DNA of 64,000 nt from Billgrantia bachuensis (GCF_011742165.1 NZ_JAAQTO010000043.1:56430-120429), one strand, 5' to 3'. Shown: positions 17,565 to 25,629, numbered from the stretch's first letter. Numbers and translations are program-made. The notes: a model not told the origin generated them from the sequence alone.

Positions 17565-18500
17565 TTACCTGTCGTACCGGCTCCATTGGTTGCTGCCCTT
17601 GGGAACCGAGTCCTTGATTTCCCGGCTACGTAGCTGACTGACATCCTTGCTCTTCTTGTCCGCTTCCTCCATGCTCATCGAGGTCCCGGCGGGAATCTGG
17701 TCTCTAAGACCCTGGCTGCTTTCGACGTGTGATTGCGGGTCGTCGATGTATTGCCAGGTTTCGCCCAGCATGGGGCTTTCGCCTTCGTTCCACGGCCCTC
17801 TGGCTTCCTCGCCCTTGGACATGTTGAAGTAGAGGTTGCTGTAGCGTGGGTCGCCTTGCATAACCCCGGGTGGAAAGTTGGGTTGCAAGGTGGATAGTGC
17901 CGCCTCGAACATCTGATGGTGTGCCACCTCACGTGTCATCAGGAACTTCAGGGTCTCCTTTACCTCGGGGTCGTTGGTGAACTGCATGAGATATTCGTAG
18001 GTGATCTTGGCGCGTGTTTCTGCGGCGATGTCCGAACGAAGGTCGACGGTGAGATCCCCATTGGCATCGACATAGTAGCCAGACCAGGGAACGCCCTGGC
18101 TATTGGTGACGGCGGGGCTGCCTCCGCTCACTGCAAGGAACATTGGGTTCGTCATTGCATCGTGAATGATGTTTTCCTTTCCCGCTTTTCCTGTAACTAT
18201 TTGCATGATTTCGGATTGCTCCGAGATGTCTTTCAACTCGCTATTCACACCGTTCATGAGCATTTGTATGGTTGCGCCCACGATTTCAAGATGACTGAAC
18301 TCCTCGGTCGCTATATCCATCAGCATATCGTATATCTCTGGATAAGGCTGGCGAGCGGCGAACGCCTGGGTAAAATACTGCATGGCAGCCTTGAGTTCGC
18401 CATTCATGCCTCCAAACTGCTCAAGAAGAAGGCTGGCGAATTTAGGGTCGGGTTCAGAAACGCGAGCGTTGAATTGTAGTTCTTTGGCATGATGAAACAT
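17565..18500 (-). CDS. Manganese catalase
   Basis: This 311-residue non-haem catalase dismutates hydrogen peroxide with a di-manganese centre. The ferritin-like four-helix bundle supplies the metal ligands from LLEQFGGMNGELKAAMQYF (about residues 24-42), the EEFSHLE segment (about 66-72) and TREVAHHQMF (about 185-194). The C-terminal part (PQSHVESSQGLRDQIP) is typical of family members. The start MFHHAKELQ is family-like, with GAGG five bases upstream. It is cytoplasmic with no signal peptide. The neighbours (DUF2795, YihY, KGG protein) form a stress-type group. Its codon use and the AT-rich surroundings differ from the rest of the window. Confidence 0.93.
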   Translation of the reverse strand: MFHHAKELQFNARVSEPDPKFASLLLEQFGGMNGELKAAMQYFTQAFAARQPYPEIYDMLMDIATEEFSHLEIVGATIQMLMNGVNSELKDISEQSEIMQIVTGKAGKENIIHDAMTNPMFLAVSGGSPAVTNSQGVPWSGYYVDANGDLTVDLRSDIAAETRAKITYEYLMQFTNDPEVKETLKFLMTREVAHHQMFEAALSTLQPNFPPGVMQGDPRYSNLYFNMSKGEEARGPWNEGESPMLGETWQYIDDPQSHVESSQGLRDQIPAGTSMSMEEADKKSKDVSQLRSREIKDSVPKGSNQWSRYDR

Positions 18501-18679
18501 ATAGGCCTCGTTTTACCTGTTGTATGGAATTCCCGTTCCGTTCTCAACGTAGGCGGGGAGGTGAGGCGCAACAAGTTAATTTTGGTAAAGGAAACGGCTC
18601 TTTTTAAATTAACAACTTGAACTTTAGATTTTCAAGGAGGAAAAAGTACGTAGCCCCGTAGGTGTTCCGGCATGCACAG

Positions 18680-18703
18680 ATAAAGGCCCAGCTACGCTGG
18701 GCC
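18680..18703 (-). terminator. Intrinsic terminator after the DUF2795 gene
   Basis: GGCCCAGC (18685-18692) and GCTGGGCC (18696-18703) form a perfect 8-bp stem with loop TAC. Read leftward it is followed by TTTAT. It separates the DUF2795 gene from the catalase gene, which therefore has its own promoter in 18501-18680. Confidence 0.8.
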
Positions 18704-18734
18704 GATTCTGACATGGCAAATGGGTTCTGCTTTA

Positions 18735-18941
18735 CTACTCGGCCTCGCCGACTCCCTTGGTCACGTCGGCCATGCTGCCATACTCCTGGTCGGGCATGTT
18801 GCGTATGACATCAAGCACATCATCTCCCGCTCCGTTGTCCTTGGCGTGCCGCTCAAGGTCGGCGCGGCTTGCGGGGAAATCGATACCACTCAAGTGGTGG
18901 GTCACGTTCGCGGGAGATTGACCTCCAAGGCCTCGTGTCAT
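18735..18941 (-). CDS. DUF2795 small protein
   Basis: This 68-residue protein matches DUF2795 (PF11387): HHLSGIDFPASRADLERHAKDNGAGDDVLDVIRNMPDQEYGSMADV. It is a small helical domain often found in gas-vesicle or stress loci, and its function is unknown. The start MTRGLGGQSPANVTHH at 18941 has AAGGAGG about six bases upstream on the minus strand. The open frame upstream to 19046 does not resemble the family. It has its own terminator and lies between YihY and the catalase. Confidence 0.82.
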   Translation of the reverse strand: MTRGLGGQSPANVTHHLSGIDFPASRADLERHAKDNGAGDDVLDVIRNMPDQEYGSMADVTKGVGEAE

Positions 18942-19251
18942 GGTTAGCCTCCTTGACTCAAAAAGTCCTTGTTCAGATGGCGCGGGACCAACCCCGCCTA
19001 CTGAAAATAGAAGGTGCCGATAGATGGTACAAGGAGTTCTCCGCATGATTTGTTGCTAACGTTTTTTACTGACACGTTGCCTTGGATAGCAGTTTGTGAG
19101 CACGGGTAAGAGCCAAAGAAAGTTTACCAATAATCGCGGGAAGGCATCTGAGATCGGACTTTCAGTTTGCATTAAATATTCTGACTTGGCTATGATTGCA
19201 GACTCTTATTTAACTTTTCTGCAGGCTTATTAAGCGGCAACGAATTAAATA
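18942..19251. other. AT-rich gap between the DUF2795 and yihY genes
   Basis: These 310 bases contain no supportable gene. They are clearly AT-richer than the flanking regions, with tracts such as TTAAATATT near 19171 and AATTAAATATTA near 19243. They must hold the DUF2795 promoter (leftward), but no box pair stands out. No hairpin ends yihY. Confidence 0.55.
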
Positions 19252-20223
19252 TTACTCATCTTTTCTCTCTCCAAGCGTATCCGCCACATACGCATCTCGC
19301 TCGCCCATTCGCTCATTCTCACCCACCGTGGTATCTTGCTTAGTTTGATGCTCCATTTCGCTATTGAGTTCAGCTCCCATCAGGACGATGTACGCGGAAA
19401 GCCAGAACCACATCAGCAGAATGATAACAGCGCCCAGCGATCCGTACACTTCATCGTAGCTGCCAAAGTTGCGTACATAGATCGAAAAGGCGATCGAGAC
19501 TAGAAGCCATAGCAAGACGGCAACAAGAGAGCCGATGCTGGCCCACTGCCAGCGGGGTTTATTGCGATCGGGGCCATAATGATAGAGTATTGCAATCGCC
19601 AGCATGGTAACGACCATTAACAGTGGCCAGCGTGCCAAGTTGACGAGAAAGCTTGCGAAAGCCGATAGCCCGATCAGATCGGTGATGGTGGGAATGACTG
19701 TAATTACACCAAGCGTCACCAAGGTCATGAAAATAGCACCTATCGTCAAGAGCAGTTTGAGTACCGTTCTCTTCAGCACGCCACGGTTCTCTTCCTCGTC
19801 GTAGACGATATTGAGTCCTTCCATGAAGCCATTGACGCCTCGTGAAGCACTGTAGATGGCTAGCAACACACCTCCAGCCGCTGCCAGGCTCATACCTGTA
19901 CCCGCATCCTGACTGGCTCGTTCCGCTTGCTGTCGAATAATGTTAGCTGCTTCTTCAGGAAGCAGGTGGCTGATGCTGGAGATTTGCTGGGTAATTTGTT
20001 GTGGATCGAAGATGATAGCCCAAAGGGAGATGGTAGCTACGATAGCCGGAACGATGGCCAGAAGCCCGTAGAAAGCAATGCCCGCAGCAACGATCGAAAC
20101 ATGGTCACGAGCCATCTCTGCTTTGGTGCGCTTGAGGATATCCTTCCATCCTGGCTTGGGTATCTGGCCAGGGCGAACAGCTTGTCGCCCGCGCCTGGAA
20201 GACGCCGTGTTCCGATTTGCCAT
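19252..20223 (-). CDS. YihY/BrkB-family membrane protein
   Basis: This 323-residue inner-membrane protein has six hydrophobic segments between about residues 40 and 290. The family landmarks are AAGIAFYGLLAIVPAIVA, YSASRGVNGFMEGLNIVYDEEENRG, and FGSYDEVYGSLGAVIILLMWFWLSAYIVLMGAELNSE. The family is sometimes called ribonuclease BN by an old error; it is a membrane protein without a proven activity. The N-terminus is basic, and the C-terminal cytosolic tail is charged and repetitive. It lies alone on the minus strand, divergent from the KGG-repeat gene. Confidence 0.88.
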   Translation of the reverse strand: MANRNTASSRRGRQAVRPGQIPKPGWKDILKRTKAEMARDHVSIVAAGIAFYGLLAIVPAIVATISLWAIIFDPQQITQQISSISHLLPEEAANIIRQQAERASQDAGTGMSLAAAGGVLLAIYSASRGVNGFMEGLNIVYDEEENRGVLKRTVLKLLLTIGAIFMTLVTLGVITVIPTITDLIGLSAFASFLVNLARWPLLMVVTMLAIAILYHYGPDRNKPRWQWASIGSLVAVLLWLLVSIAFSIYVRNFGSYDEVYGSLGAVIILLMWFWLSAYIVLMGAELNSEMEHQTKQDTTVGENERMGERDAYVADTLGERKDE

Positions 20224-20609
20224 GTTTCCCCCAGCCTATACAGGAAAAATTGTCAGTACAGCACAACAAAAGATAGGGAGTGCCACCAACGTAGGCAAAG
20301 CGAAAAAGGTAACGGACTGTTTGCAATACGCTCTTTTCAGGCGAGCCTGCTGTTGCCGAGCCCATCTGCTGCCAGCCAAATTTCAGCCCTCCTGATCCTG
20401 CTCGGCTTGAAAAAGCGATGAAGCTTGAGCCGTTCTGTATGGGTTGGGCTTTGGCAAAGAAAACCATGGATACATTACGATGCACTGAGCATAAATTCCT
20501 CACTTGTATAGCTCCTTGGAAGGTCCTATTCTAAAAAATGACCAAGGAGGTCACAGGCTATTGAATGGCTATGCTTTACTAGTCATGCCCCGAATCAAGG
20601 AGACTAACC
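20224..20609. other. Intergenic region between divergent yihY and KGG-protein genes
   Basis: The 386 bases carry promoters for both directions and no gene I can support. The rightward frame across 20224-20420 and the leftward frame from 20503 show no RBS or family features. The right end holds a possible sigma70 promoter for the KGG gene and an inverted repeat over it. Confidence 0.6.
20504..20549 (+). promoter_or_regulatory. Possible promoter and operator-like inverted repeat of the KGG gene
   Basis: TTGTAT (20504-20509) and TATTCT (20527-20532) are spaced by 17 bases. CTCCTTGG (20512-20519) and CCAAGGAG (20542-20549) form an inverted repeat around the -10 box. It could be an operator or an RNA hairpin. 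Confidence 0.45.
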
Positions 20610-20957
20610 ATGGCAGATAAGCGCAATCAAGGAAACATGAGCGTTAACGAAGCTGGCAAGAAAGGCGGTGAAGCCACTTCGAAAACCCATGGGAAGGAGT
20701 TTTACGAGGATATTGGTCATAAAGGTGGCCAACAAAGCGGTGGTAACTTCGCTAATGATCCCGAGCGCGCTTCTGAAGCTGGTCAGAAAGGTGGCCATAA
20801 CAGTGGCGGCAATTTCGCCAATGATCCCGAGCGTGCTTCGGAAGCCGGCCAAAAAGGTGGGCAACACAGCGGAGGTAACTTCGCTAATGACCCCCAGAAA
20901 GCGTCAGAGGCCGGCCAGAAAGGTGGCAAGAACAGCGGTGGAGGCCGTAATACCTAA
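20610..20957 (+). CDS. KGG-repeat general stress protein
   Basis: This 115-residue hydrophilic, glycine-rich protein is of the stress-induced KGG family (relatives of Bacillus GsiB and fungal con-10). After a degenerate unit (EAGKKGGEATSKTHG) there are three near-identical 22-residue units beginning at K38, K60 and K82, each of the form KGGxxSGGNFANDPERASEAGQ. A short final KGGKNSGGGRNT completes it. The protein is expected to be disordered and to protect against desiccation or osmotic stress, by family analogy. AAGGAG eight bases upstream fixes the start. It lies beside other stress genes. Confidence 0.9.
   Translation: MADKRNQGNMSVNEAGKKGGEATSKTHGKEFYEDIGHKGGQQSGGNFANDPERASEAGQKGGHNSGGNFANDPERASEAGQKGGQHSGGNFANDPQKASEAGQKGGKNSGGGRNT
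20721..20954 (+). repeat. In-gene tandem repeats of 66 bp coding the KGG units
   Basis: Three 66-bp units (20721-20786, 20787-20852, 20853-20918) and a partial fourth encode the 22-residue repeats. They differ mainly at silent positions and so are prone to slippage or recombination. Confidence 0.85.
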
Positions 20958-21105
20958 ATAAATGTCAGTCAACGCTCGCGGAAGAAAGCAGAGTACAGTT
21001 GCCTGACACAGCTGCCAGTAGCGGTTACGCTATTGGCAGTTTTATTTTGGGTACACCTTGCTGACTCGTAGAACTGTTAGCACTTGGGAAGTAGGCCTCA
21101 TCGCG

Positions 21106-21479
21106 ATGCGCAAGACAAGACCCGATATTACCATTCGGAAGCCATGGTGATGGACAGCCCCCCTTGCATGATCTGGTGCTGCATGATCTGGTGCACACGA
21201 TCTGGTGCACACGGTGCTGCCACTTGCCGAGAACTCGATTTACTGTAATCTGCTTCATTATTCCCATTCTTCGGAAACTTGTGGGCGGAAAACCAAGGTG
21301 AACTCGTTGCCTTCGTGACGGGTTATCTTCATCCCAAGCAGCCCAACACTTTATTTCTCTGGCAAATCGACGTCCAGGAGCATGGGCGCGGCCAAGGGCT
21401 AGCCATGGAGGCTCATTTGCGAGGCGCTAGATTATGCCAAACTGCCCCCGAAAATAGCGCAGGCGAACGGCTTCGTTAA
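21106..21479 (+). pseudogene. ectA: Decayed ectA (diaminobutyrate acetyltransferase) remnant
   Basis: Three shifted frames together give most of EctA, the GNAT enzyme that makes N-gamma-acetyl-diaminobutyrate in ectoine synthesis. From 21106 comes MRKTRPDITIRKP, then a stop. One base later (frame of 21143) comes HGDGQPPLHDLVLHDLVHT. After a 14-bp duplication, the frame of 21214 gives VLPLAENSIYCNLLHYSHSSETC. From 21279 another shift gives ENQGELVAFVTGYLHPKQPN, then TLFLWQIDVQEHGRGQGLAM, with EctA identity lost after that. The pattern (KP-DG-HDLV, NSIYCNLL, TLFLWQ, RGQGLA) is unmistakable for EctA. It lacks the C-terminal third, and ectB and ectC are not nearby. Confidence 0.82.
21165..21212 (+). 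repeat. Nested tandem duplications inside the ectA remnant
   Basis: TGCATGATCTGGTGC occurs twice in a row (21165-21179, 21180-21194; 15 bp, in frame). GATCTGGTGCACAC occurs twice in a row (21185-21198, 21199-21212; 14 bp, frame-shifting). Confidence 0.9.
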
Positions 21480-21559
21480 TGCCCACGCTGGTAGGCATTA
21501 AGCGCAAAGAAGGCGCGAAGAAAATAGCGGGAGATAGATGAAGCGCTTAGGGAGAGATC

Positions 21560-21636
21560 TGGCGCCCCCACCAGGATTCGAACCTGGGACCTTCCCCTTA
21601 GGAGGGGGACGCTCTATCCAGCTGAGCTATGGGGGC
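21560..21636 (-). tRNA. tRNA-Arg (anticodon CCU)
   Basis: The minus strand folds as a full cloverleaf. Acceptor GCCCCCA pairs with TGGGGGC, the D-arm contains AGCTGGATA, and the anticodon stem TCCCC/GGGGA holds the loop CTCCTAA with anticodon CCT (reads AGG). The T-arm is CCAGG-TTCGAAT-CCTGG, the discriminator is G, and the CCA is encoded. The length is 77 nt. It stands alone. Its 3' end faces the AT-richer segment, a common integration point for genomic islands, although no integrase or direct repeat was found. Confidence 0.96.
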
Positions 21637-21752
21637 CGTACGGCTGCGCATTATACGGGCTTGAGTTGGCGAGATAAACCGCCCTGGGGGTTACGTTGCT
21701 CCTCAAGACGCCACCCGGCATCATCGAGGTATTCGATGGGGAAGGGGAACGC

Positions 21753-23261
21753 ATGGAGATCGAGGAGTATCGTCGGCACGATGCCCTGGGCCTGGCCGAG
21801 TTGGTTCGCAAACGAGAGGTGAGTCGCGAGGAGGTGTTCGATGTGGCCTGCCGTGCCATCGAGCGCGACAATCCACGGCTTGGGGCAGTGGTTCGCACGC
21901 GCTTCGAGCGCGCCCGGGCCGAAGCCGGTGCCGTCGCTGCCGAGTCGCCATTTGCCGGGGTGCCGACGTTGACCAAGGATCTGCTGATGGCGATCGAAGG
22001 TGAGCCGTTGGCCTTCGGCAGCGCGGCCTTGGCCGAGTGGAAGCCGCCGGTGGACTCGACCCTGGTTTCACGCCTGCGTCAGGCGGGCTTCTCAATCCTT
22101 GGCCAGACGGCCACCCCCGAGCTGGGGCTGATGGGTATCACCGAGCCGCGAGCTTTTCCGCATCCCGTCAATCCGTGGCATGCCGGCCACTCGCCTGGCG
22201 GCTCCAGTGGCGGCGCGGCAGCAGCCGTTGCTGCGGGGCTGGTGCCGCTGGCGATGGCTGGCGACGGTGGCGGCTCGATTCGCATTCCCGCCAGCTACTG
22301 TGGGCTGTTCGGTCTGAAGCCTTCTCGCGGGCGAGTACCGCAGGGCCCGATGCATGCCGAGGTTTGGCAGGGCGCCGTGGTGGAGCACGCCGTCACCCGC
22401 TCGGTGCGGGACAGCGCTGCACTGCTTGATGCCATCAACGGCATGGACGAAGGCGGCCCCTATCCGGTGAGGCGCGAGCAGGGCTTTCTCGCCGCGCTCG
22501 AGCGTCCGCCCGAGCCGTTGCGTGTGGCAGTCTCGATGGGTGAGCCGCTGGGCAAGCCGCTCGGCAGCATGCTCGACCCCGAGGTGCGTCAGGCGGTGGA
22601 AGCGGCGGCCAAGACGCTCGAAGGGCTGGGGCATCATGTCGAATGGGCCGACCCGCCGATCGACGGCGAGCGCCTGGCCAATGCCTACCTGACGCTCTAC
22701 CTGGGGCATCTCAGCGCCGATCTGGCCTGGATCGCCCGCGAAACCGGTGTGCCCGTCTCGCGCCAGGACATCGAGCCTTCCACCCGCGCTACTGCCCGCC
22801 TGGGAAGTAGCCTGCCGGTGCGCGACTACGAACTGGCCAAGCGCGACTGGAATTCGGCGGCGCGCGCCATGGGTGCCTTTCACCGCCACTACGACGTGCT
22901 GCTGATGCCGGTTACCGCTGCGCCGGCGCCACGCCTGGAGGAGCTCTATCCGCCGCCGGCACATGAACGCCTGATGTCGCTGCTGGCGATTCCCGGTTTG
23001 CCGACGCTGGCGCTCAAGGCGGGCATGCTCGGGCATCTGGCGCGTGACGCCCTGGCCCGCACGCCCTTCACCCAACTGGCCAACCTGACCGGGCAGCCGG
23101 CCATGTCGCTGCCGCTGCACGTGACCGCGCAAGGCCTGCCGGTCGGCGTGCAGGCGGTCGGTGCCATGGGCGATGAGGGCCGCCTGTTGGCATTGGCGGC
23201 GCAGGTCGAAGCCGAGGTGTGCTGGGGCCGACACCTGCCCAGACCTTGGCTAGACGGGTAG
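21753..23261 (+). CDS. Amidase (amidase-signature family)
   Basis: This 502-residue hydrolase of the amidase-signature family has the Ser-cisSer-Lys triad: Lys in PTLTKDLLMA (about residue 78), and the serines in HSPGGSSGGAAAAVAAG (about 148-164) and GDGGGSIRIPASYCGLFGLKPSRG (about 173-196). It cleaves amide bonds of aryl or alkyl amides; the true substrate is unknown. It does not resemble GatA closely enough and lacks gatB/gatC neighbours. ATG 21753 has GGGGAA upstream, and the frame opens further to 21696 without homology. No signal peptide is seen, so it is cytoplasmic. Confidence 0.88.
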   Translation: MEIEEYRRHDALGLAELVRKREVSREEVFDVACRAIERDNPRLGAVVRTRFERARAEAGAVAAESPFAGVPTLTKDLLMAIEGEPLAFGSAALAEWKPPVDSTLVSRLRQAGFSILGQTATPELGLMGITEPRAFPHPVNPWHAGHSPGGSSGGAAAAVAAGLVPLAMAGDGGGSIRIPASYCGLFGLKPSRGRVPQGPMHAEVWQGAVVEHAVTRSVRDSAALLDAINGMDEGGPYPVRREQGFLAALERPPEPLRVAVSMGEPLGKPLGSMLDPEVRQAVEAAAKTLEGLGHHVEWADPPIDGERLANAYLTLYLGHLSADLAWIARETGVPVSRQDIEPSTRATARLGSSLPVRDYELAKRDWNSAARAMGAFHRHYDVLLMPVTAAPAPRLEELYPPPAHERLMSLLAIPGLPTLALKAGMLGHLARDALARTPFTQLANLTGQPAMSLPLHVTAQGLPVGVQAVGAMGDEGRLLALAAQVEAEVCWGRHLPRPWLDG

Positions 23262-23294
23262 AATGCGCCCACACCCCGCTACTGCAGTCCAGCC

Positions 23295-24104
23295 ATGACC
23301 GATTCCACCCCGCTTTCGCCCGCTGGTGACCGTCACTTCGACGGCCTGGCCGAGAAATTCGCCGGCAGCCTCTATGGGGGACCGCGCGGCGCGCTGCGCC
23401 TGGCCATGCTCGACGAGCTGCTGCCGGCCATGCTCGAACTCGACGGCCAGCCGGTGCTGGACGTGGGTGGCGGGCTGGGGCAGCTCTCTGCCTGGTTCGC
23501 CCGGCGTAGCCACGCGGTTACGCTGCTGGAGCCGGCCGGCGACATGCTAGAACAGGCACGCCAGGCGCTGGGTGGCTGGTCGGTGACGTTCCTCCAGGCG
23601 CCGCTGCAGGCGTTACCGGAGCATGCCCCAGGCCCGTGGTCGCTGATCGCCTGCCACGCCGTGCTGGAGTGGCTCCGCGATCCACGCGCTGCCTTCGCCA
23701 CGCTGGCGGATGGGCTCGCCCCGGGTGGCCAGCTGTCGCTGATGGTGTTCAATCGCGATGCGCTGCGCATGTCCAACGTGGTCAAGGGGAACTTGCAGAA
23801 GGCACTGGACGACCGCCTCGAGGGCACCGGCAAGCGACAGCGGCTGACGCCCATCTCGCCGCTGTGTCATGACCAGATCGTCGACTGGAGTCGCGAACAT
23901 GGGCTTTCGATCCGGGCCGTGGCGGGGATTCGCATCTTTCACGACTACCTGCGCCAGCCGCCGGCGAACGAAGACGACTGGCAGCGCCTGGTGGCGCTGG
24001 AGCGGCGCTATTGCCAGACCGAACCCCATTGGCGCCTGGGCCGTTACCTGCTCTATACGCTGGTGAAGGAAAGTGAACATCCGTCCCGGGAGAACAGCCG
24101 ATGA
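23295..24104 (+). CDS. cmoM: tRNA 5-carboxymethoxyuridine methyltransferase
   Basis: This 269-residue SAM-dependent enzyme methylates the carboxyl of cmo5U34 to give mcmo5U in some tRNAs. The start region DRHFDGLAEKFAGSLYGGPRGALRLAML, motif I VLDVGGGLGQLSAWFA, CHAVLEWLRDP, and the C-terminal RIFHDYLRQPPANEDDWQRL with ERRYCQTEPHWRLGRY all match E. coli CmoM (formerly SmtA). The stop overlaps the rsmC start (ATGA). Its partner genes cmoA and cmoB lie at 44.8-46.5 kb in this window. Confidence 0.92.
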   Translation: MTDSTPLSPAGDRHFDGLAEKFAGSLYGGPRGALRLAMLDELLPAMLELDGQPVLDVGGGLGQLSAWFARRSHAVTLLEPAGDMLEQARQALGGWSVTFLQAPLQALPEHAPGPWSLIACHAVLEWLRDPRAAFATLADGLAPGGQLSLMVFNRDALRMSNVVKGNLQKALDDRLEGTGKRQRLTPISPLCHDQIVDWSREHGLSIRAVAGIRIFHDYLRQPPANEDDWQRLVALERRYCQTEPHWRLGRYLLYTLVKESEHPSRENSR

Positions 24105-25111
24105 GTGCCGAGACGCCGGTCTGCCAACTGTTAGAGCGCCAGGAGGCCGATTATCGCGGCTGGCTGTGGGTGGCGCCGCCGCGCGATGCCTGGCTCGAGG
24201 AGGGGCAGGGGAGTGTCGTCAGTGCCGACCATGGCGTGCTGCAGGCGTGGCGGGAACGCGGCCGCCCAGCATTCTCGCCGTTTGATGCGCTGCAGACAGG
24301 GGAGCCGCCCGGTGCGGTGCTGTTCTGGCCCAAGAGCCATTTGCTCGGTGAGTGGTGGCTGCTGTGGTTGTGCGCCAACCTGCCGCCGGGTACGCCGCTG
24401 CAGCTGGTGGGCGAGAATCAGGGCGGCATCAAGCGCGTACTCAAGGTGCTGGCGGCACTGGGGCTGGGTTGCCGCAAGCGCGACAGCGCCCGGCGTTGCA
24501 TTCTGTTCGAGACGCGGCTCGATACGGTTGGCATCGACCCCGATGCCGCCTGGACCCGTTTCGAAGCGGATGGCTTGACACTGGCCAGCCATCCGGGTGT
24601 GTTCGGCCACGGCAAGCTCGATGAGGGTACCCGGTTACTGCTCGATCAACTCGAACGGCATCTGCCGGGGCCTGAGCGGGCGCAGGCAGTGCTCGACATG
24701 GGCTGTGGCGACGGTATCCTCGCTGCCTGGCTGGCGCGCCGCGGCCACGCCGTGACGGCGGTGGACGTCAACGCCTTCGCGGTGGAGGCGACCCGGCGCA
24801 CCCTGGCCGCTAATGGGCTCGAAGGGCAAGTCCTGGCCAGCGACGTCTACTCGGCGCTGGACAGGCAGCGCTTCGCCGCCATCGTCAGTAATCCGCCGTT
24901 TCACCAGGAGCGCAACATCGACTATGGCCCAGCCGGCCGCTTGATCCGCGAGGCGCCTGAGCTTCTGCTGCCCGGTGGCGAGCTGTGGCTGGTCGCCAAC
25001 GCCTTCCTGCCCTATCCGGACCTGCTGCAGAGCGCCTTCGGCGACTTCGATATCCTGGCTGACGACCGACGTTTTCGGGTCTATCGGGTGGGCGTGGCGG
25101 GGTCCCGGTAG
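24101..25111 (+). CDS. rsmC: 16S rRNA m2G1207 methyltransferase
   Basis: This 336-residue protein has two related Rossmann domains. The catalytically inactive N-terminal one contains LFWPKSHLLGEWWLLWLC and LVGENQGGIKRVLKVL. The C-terminal one has motif I VLDMGCGDGILAAWLA and the m2G-type catalytic SNPPFHQ. This is the RsmC layout. RlmG (23S G1835) shares it, but the ENQGGIK segment favours RsmC. ATG 24101 overlaps the cmoM stop. Its 3' end overlaps the opposite greB by 31 bases. Confidence 0.85.
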   Translation: MSAETPVCQLLERQEADYRGWLWVAPPRDAWLEEGQGSVVSADHGVLQAWRERGRPAFSPFDALQTGEPPGAVLFWPKSHLLGEWWLLWLCANLPPGTPLQLVGENQGGIKRVLKVLAALGLGCRKRDSARRCILFETRLDTVGIDPDAAWTRFEADGLTLASHPGVFGHGKLDEGTRLLLDQLERHLPGPERAQAVLDMGCGDGILAAWLARRGHAVTAVDVNAFAVEATRRTLAANGLEGQVLASDVYSALDRQRFAAIVSNPPFHQERNIDYGPAGRLIREAPELLLPGGELWLVANAFLPYPDLLQSAFGDFDILADDRRFRVYRVGVAGSR

Positions 25112-25629
25112 GCGATATCCGTGATGACATAGGTCGTATCGCCCGCCGGCGCCTTCACCGTGACATCGTCGTCCAGCGACTTGCCCAGCAGTGCTTTGGC
25201 CAGAGGGGCATCGATGCTGATCCAGCGCTTGGCGGTGTCGGTCTCGTCATGGCCGACGATGCGGATGTGAATCTCCTCGCCTTCCTCGTCTTCGAGAGTG
25301 ACGAAGGCGCCGAAGTAGACCTTGTCGGTTTTCGCAGGCAGGCGGTCAACCACTTGCAACTCGTCGAGCCGCTTGGTCAGGTAGCGGATGCGCGCGATGA
25401 CTCGGTTGAGCTCTTTCTTGTTGTAGGTGTAGTCGGCGTTCTCGCTGCGATCGCCGAGTGCCGCGGCTTCGCCCACCTTGGCCGAAAGAGCGGGACGCTT
25501 GACCCGCGAGAGGTGGTCGAGAATGCCGCGCAGGCGCGCCGCCCCCTCGGCGGTGATCAGGTTGCTCTTGGGTTCCTGGCGCGGATCCTTGGCCGGGTCG
25601 CGCCAGCGCGTCATGTTGCGGCCCTTCAT
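25081..25629 (-). CDS. greB: Transcription elongation factor GreB
   Basis: This 182-residue factor stimulates RNA cleavage by stalled RNA polymerase. The N-terminal coiled-coil finger has LGDRSENADYTYNKKELNRVIARIRYLTKRL, with the acidic tip residues D and E and the YNKK typical of GreB and not GreA. The C-terminal FKBP-like domain has KVYFGAFVTLEDEEGE, RIVGHDETD and ISIDAPLAKALLGK. A basic N-terminal extension (MKGRNMTRWRDPAKDPRQEPKS) precedes it. ATG 25629 has AAGGAG eight bases upstream; ATG 25614 is an alternative. The tail is convergent with rsmC and overlaps it. Confidence 0.92.
   Translation of the reverse strand: MKGRNMTRWRDPAKDPRQEPKSNLITAEGAARLRGILDHLSRVKRPALSAKVGEAAALGDRSENADYTYNKKELNRVIARIRYLTKRLDELQVVDRLPAKTDKVYFGAFVTLEDEEGEEIHIRIVGHDETDTAKRWISIDAPLAKALLGKSLDDDVTVKAPAGDTTYVITDIAYRDPATPTR

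Noticed and set aside
20105..20503. 132-residue leftward frame upstream of yihY
   Set aside because: No RBS, no family; it overlaps the yihY N-terminus in another phase.
21025..21267. 80-residue leftward frame with many Cys and Ser
   Set aside because: It is the reverse of the ectA remnant and its tandem duplications.
21540..21660. Integration site with integrase at the tRNA-Arg
   Set aside because: No integrase gene and no second copy of the tRNA 3' end were found in the window; the island idea rests only on content and composition.
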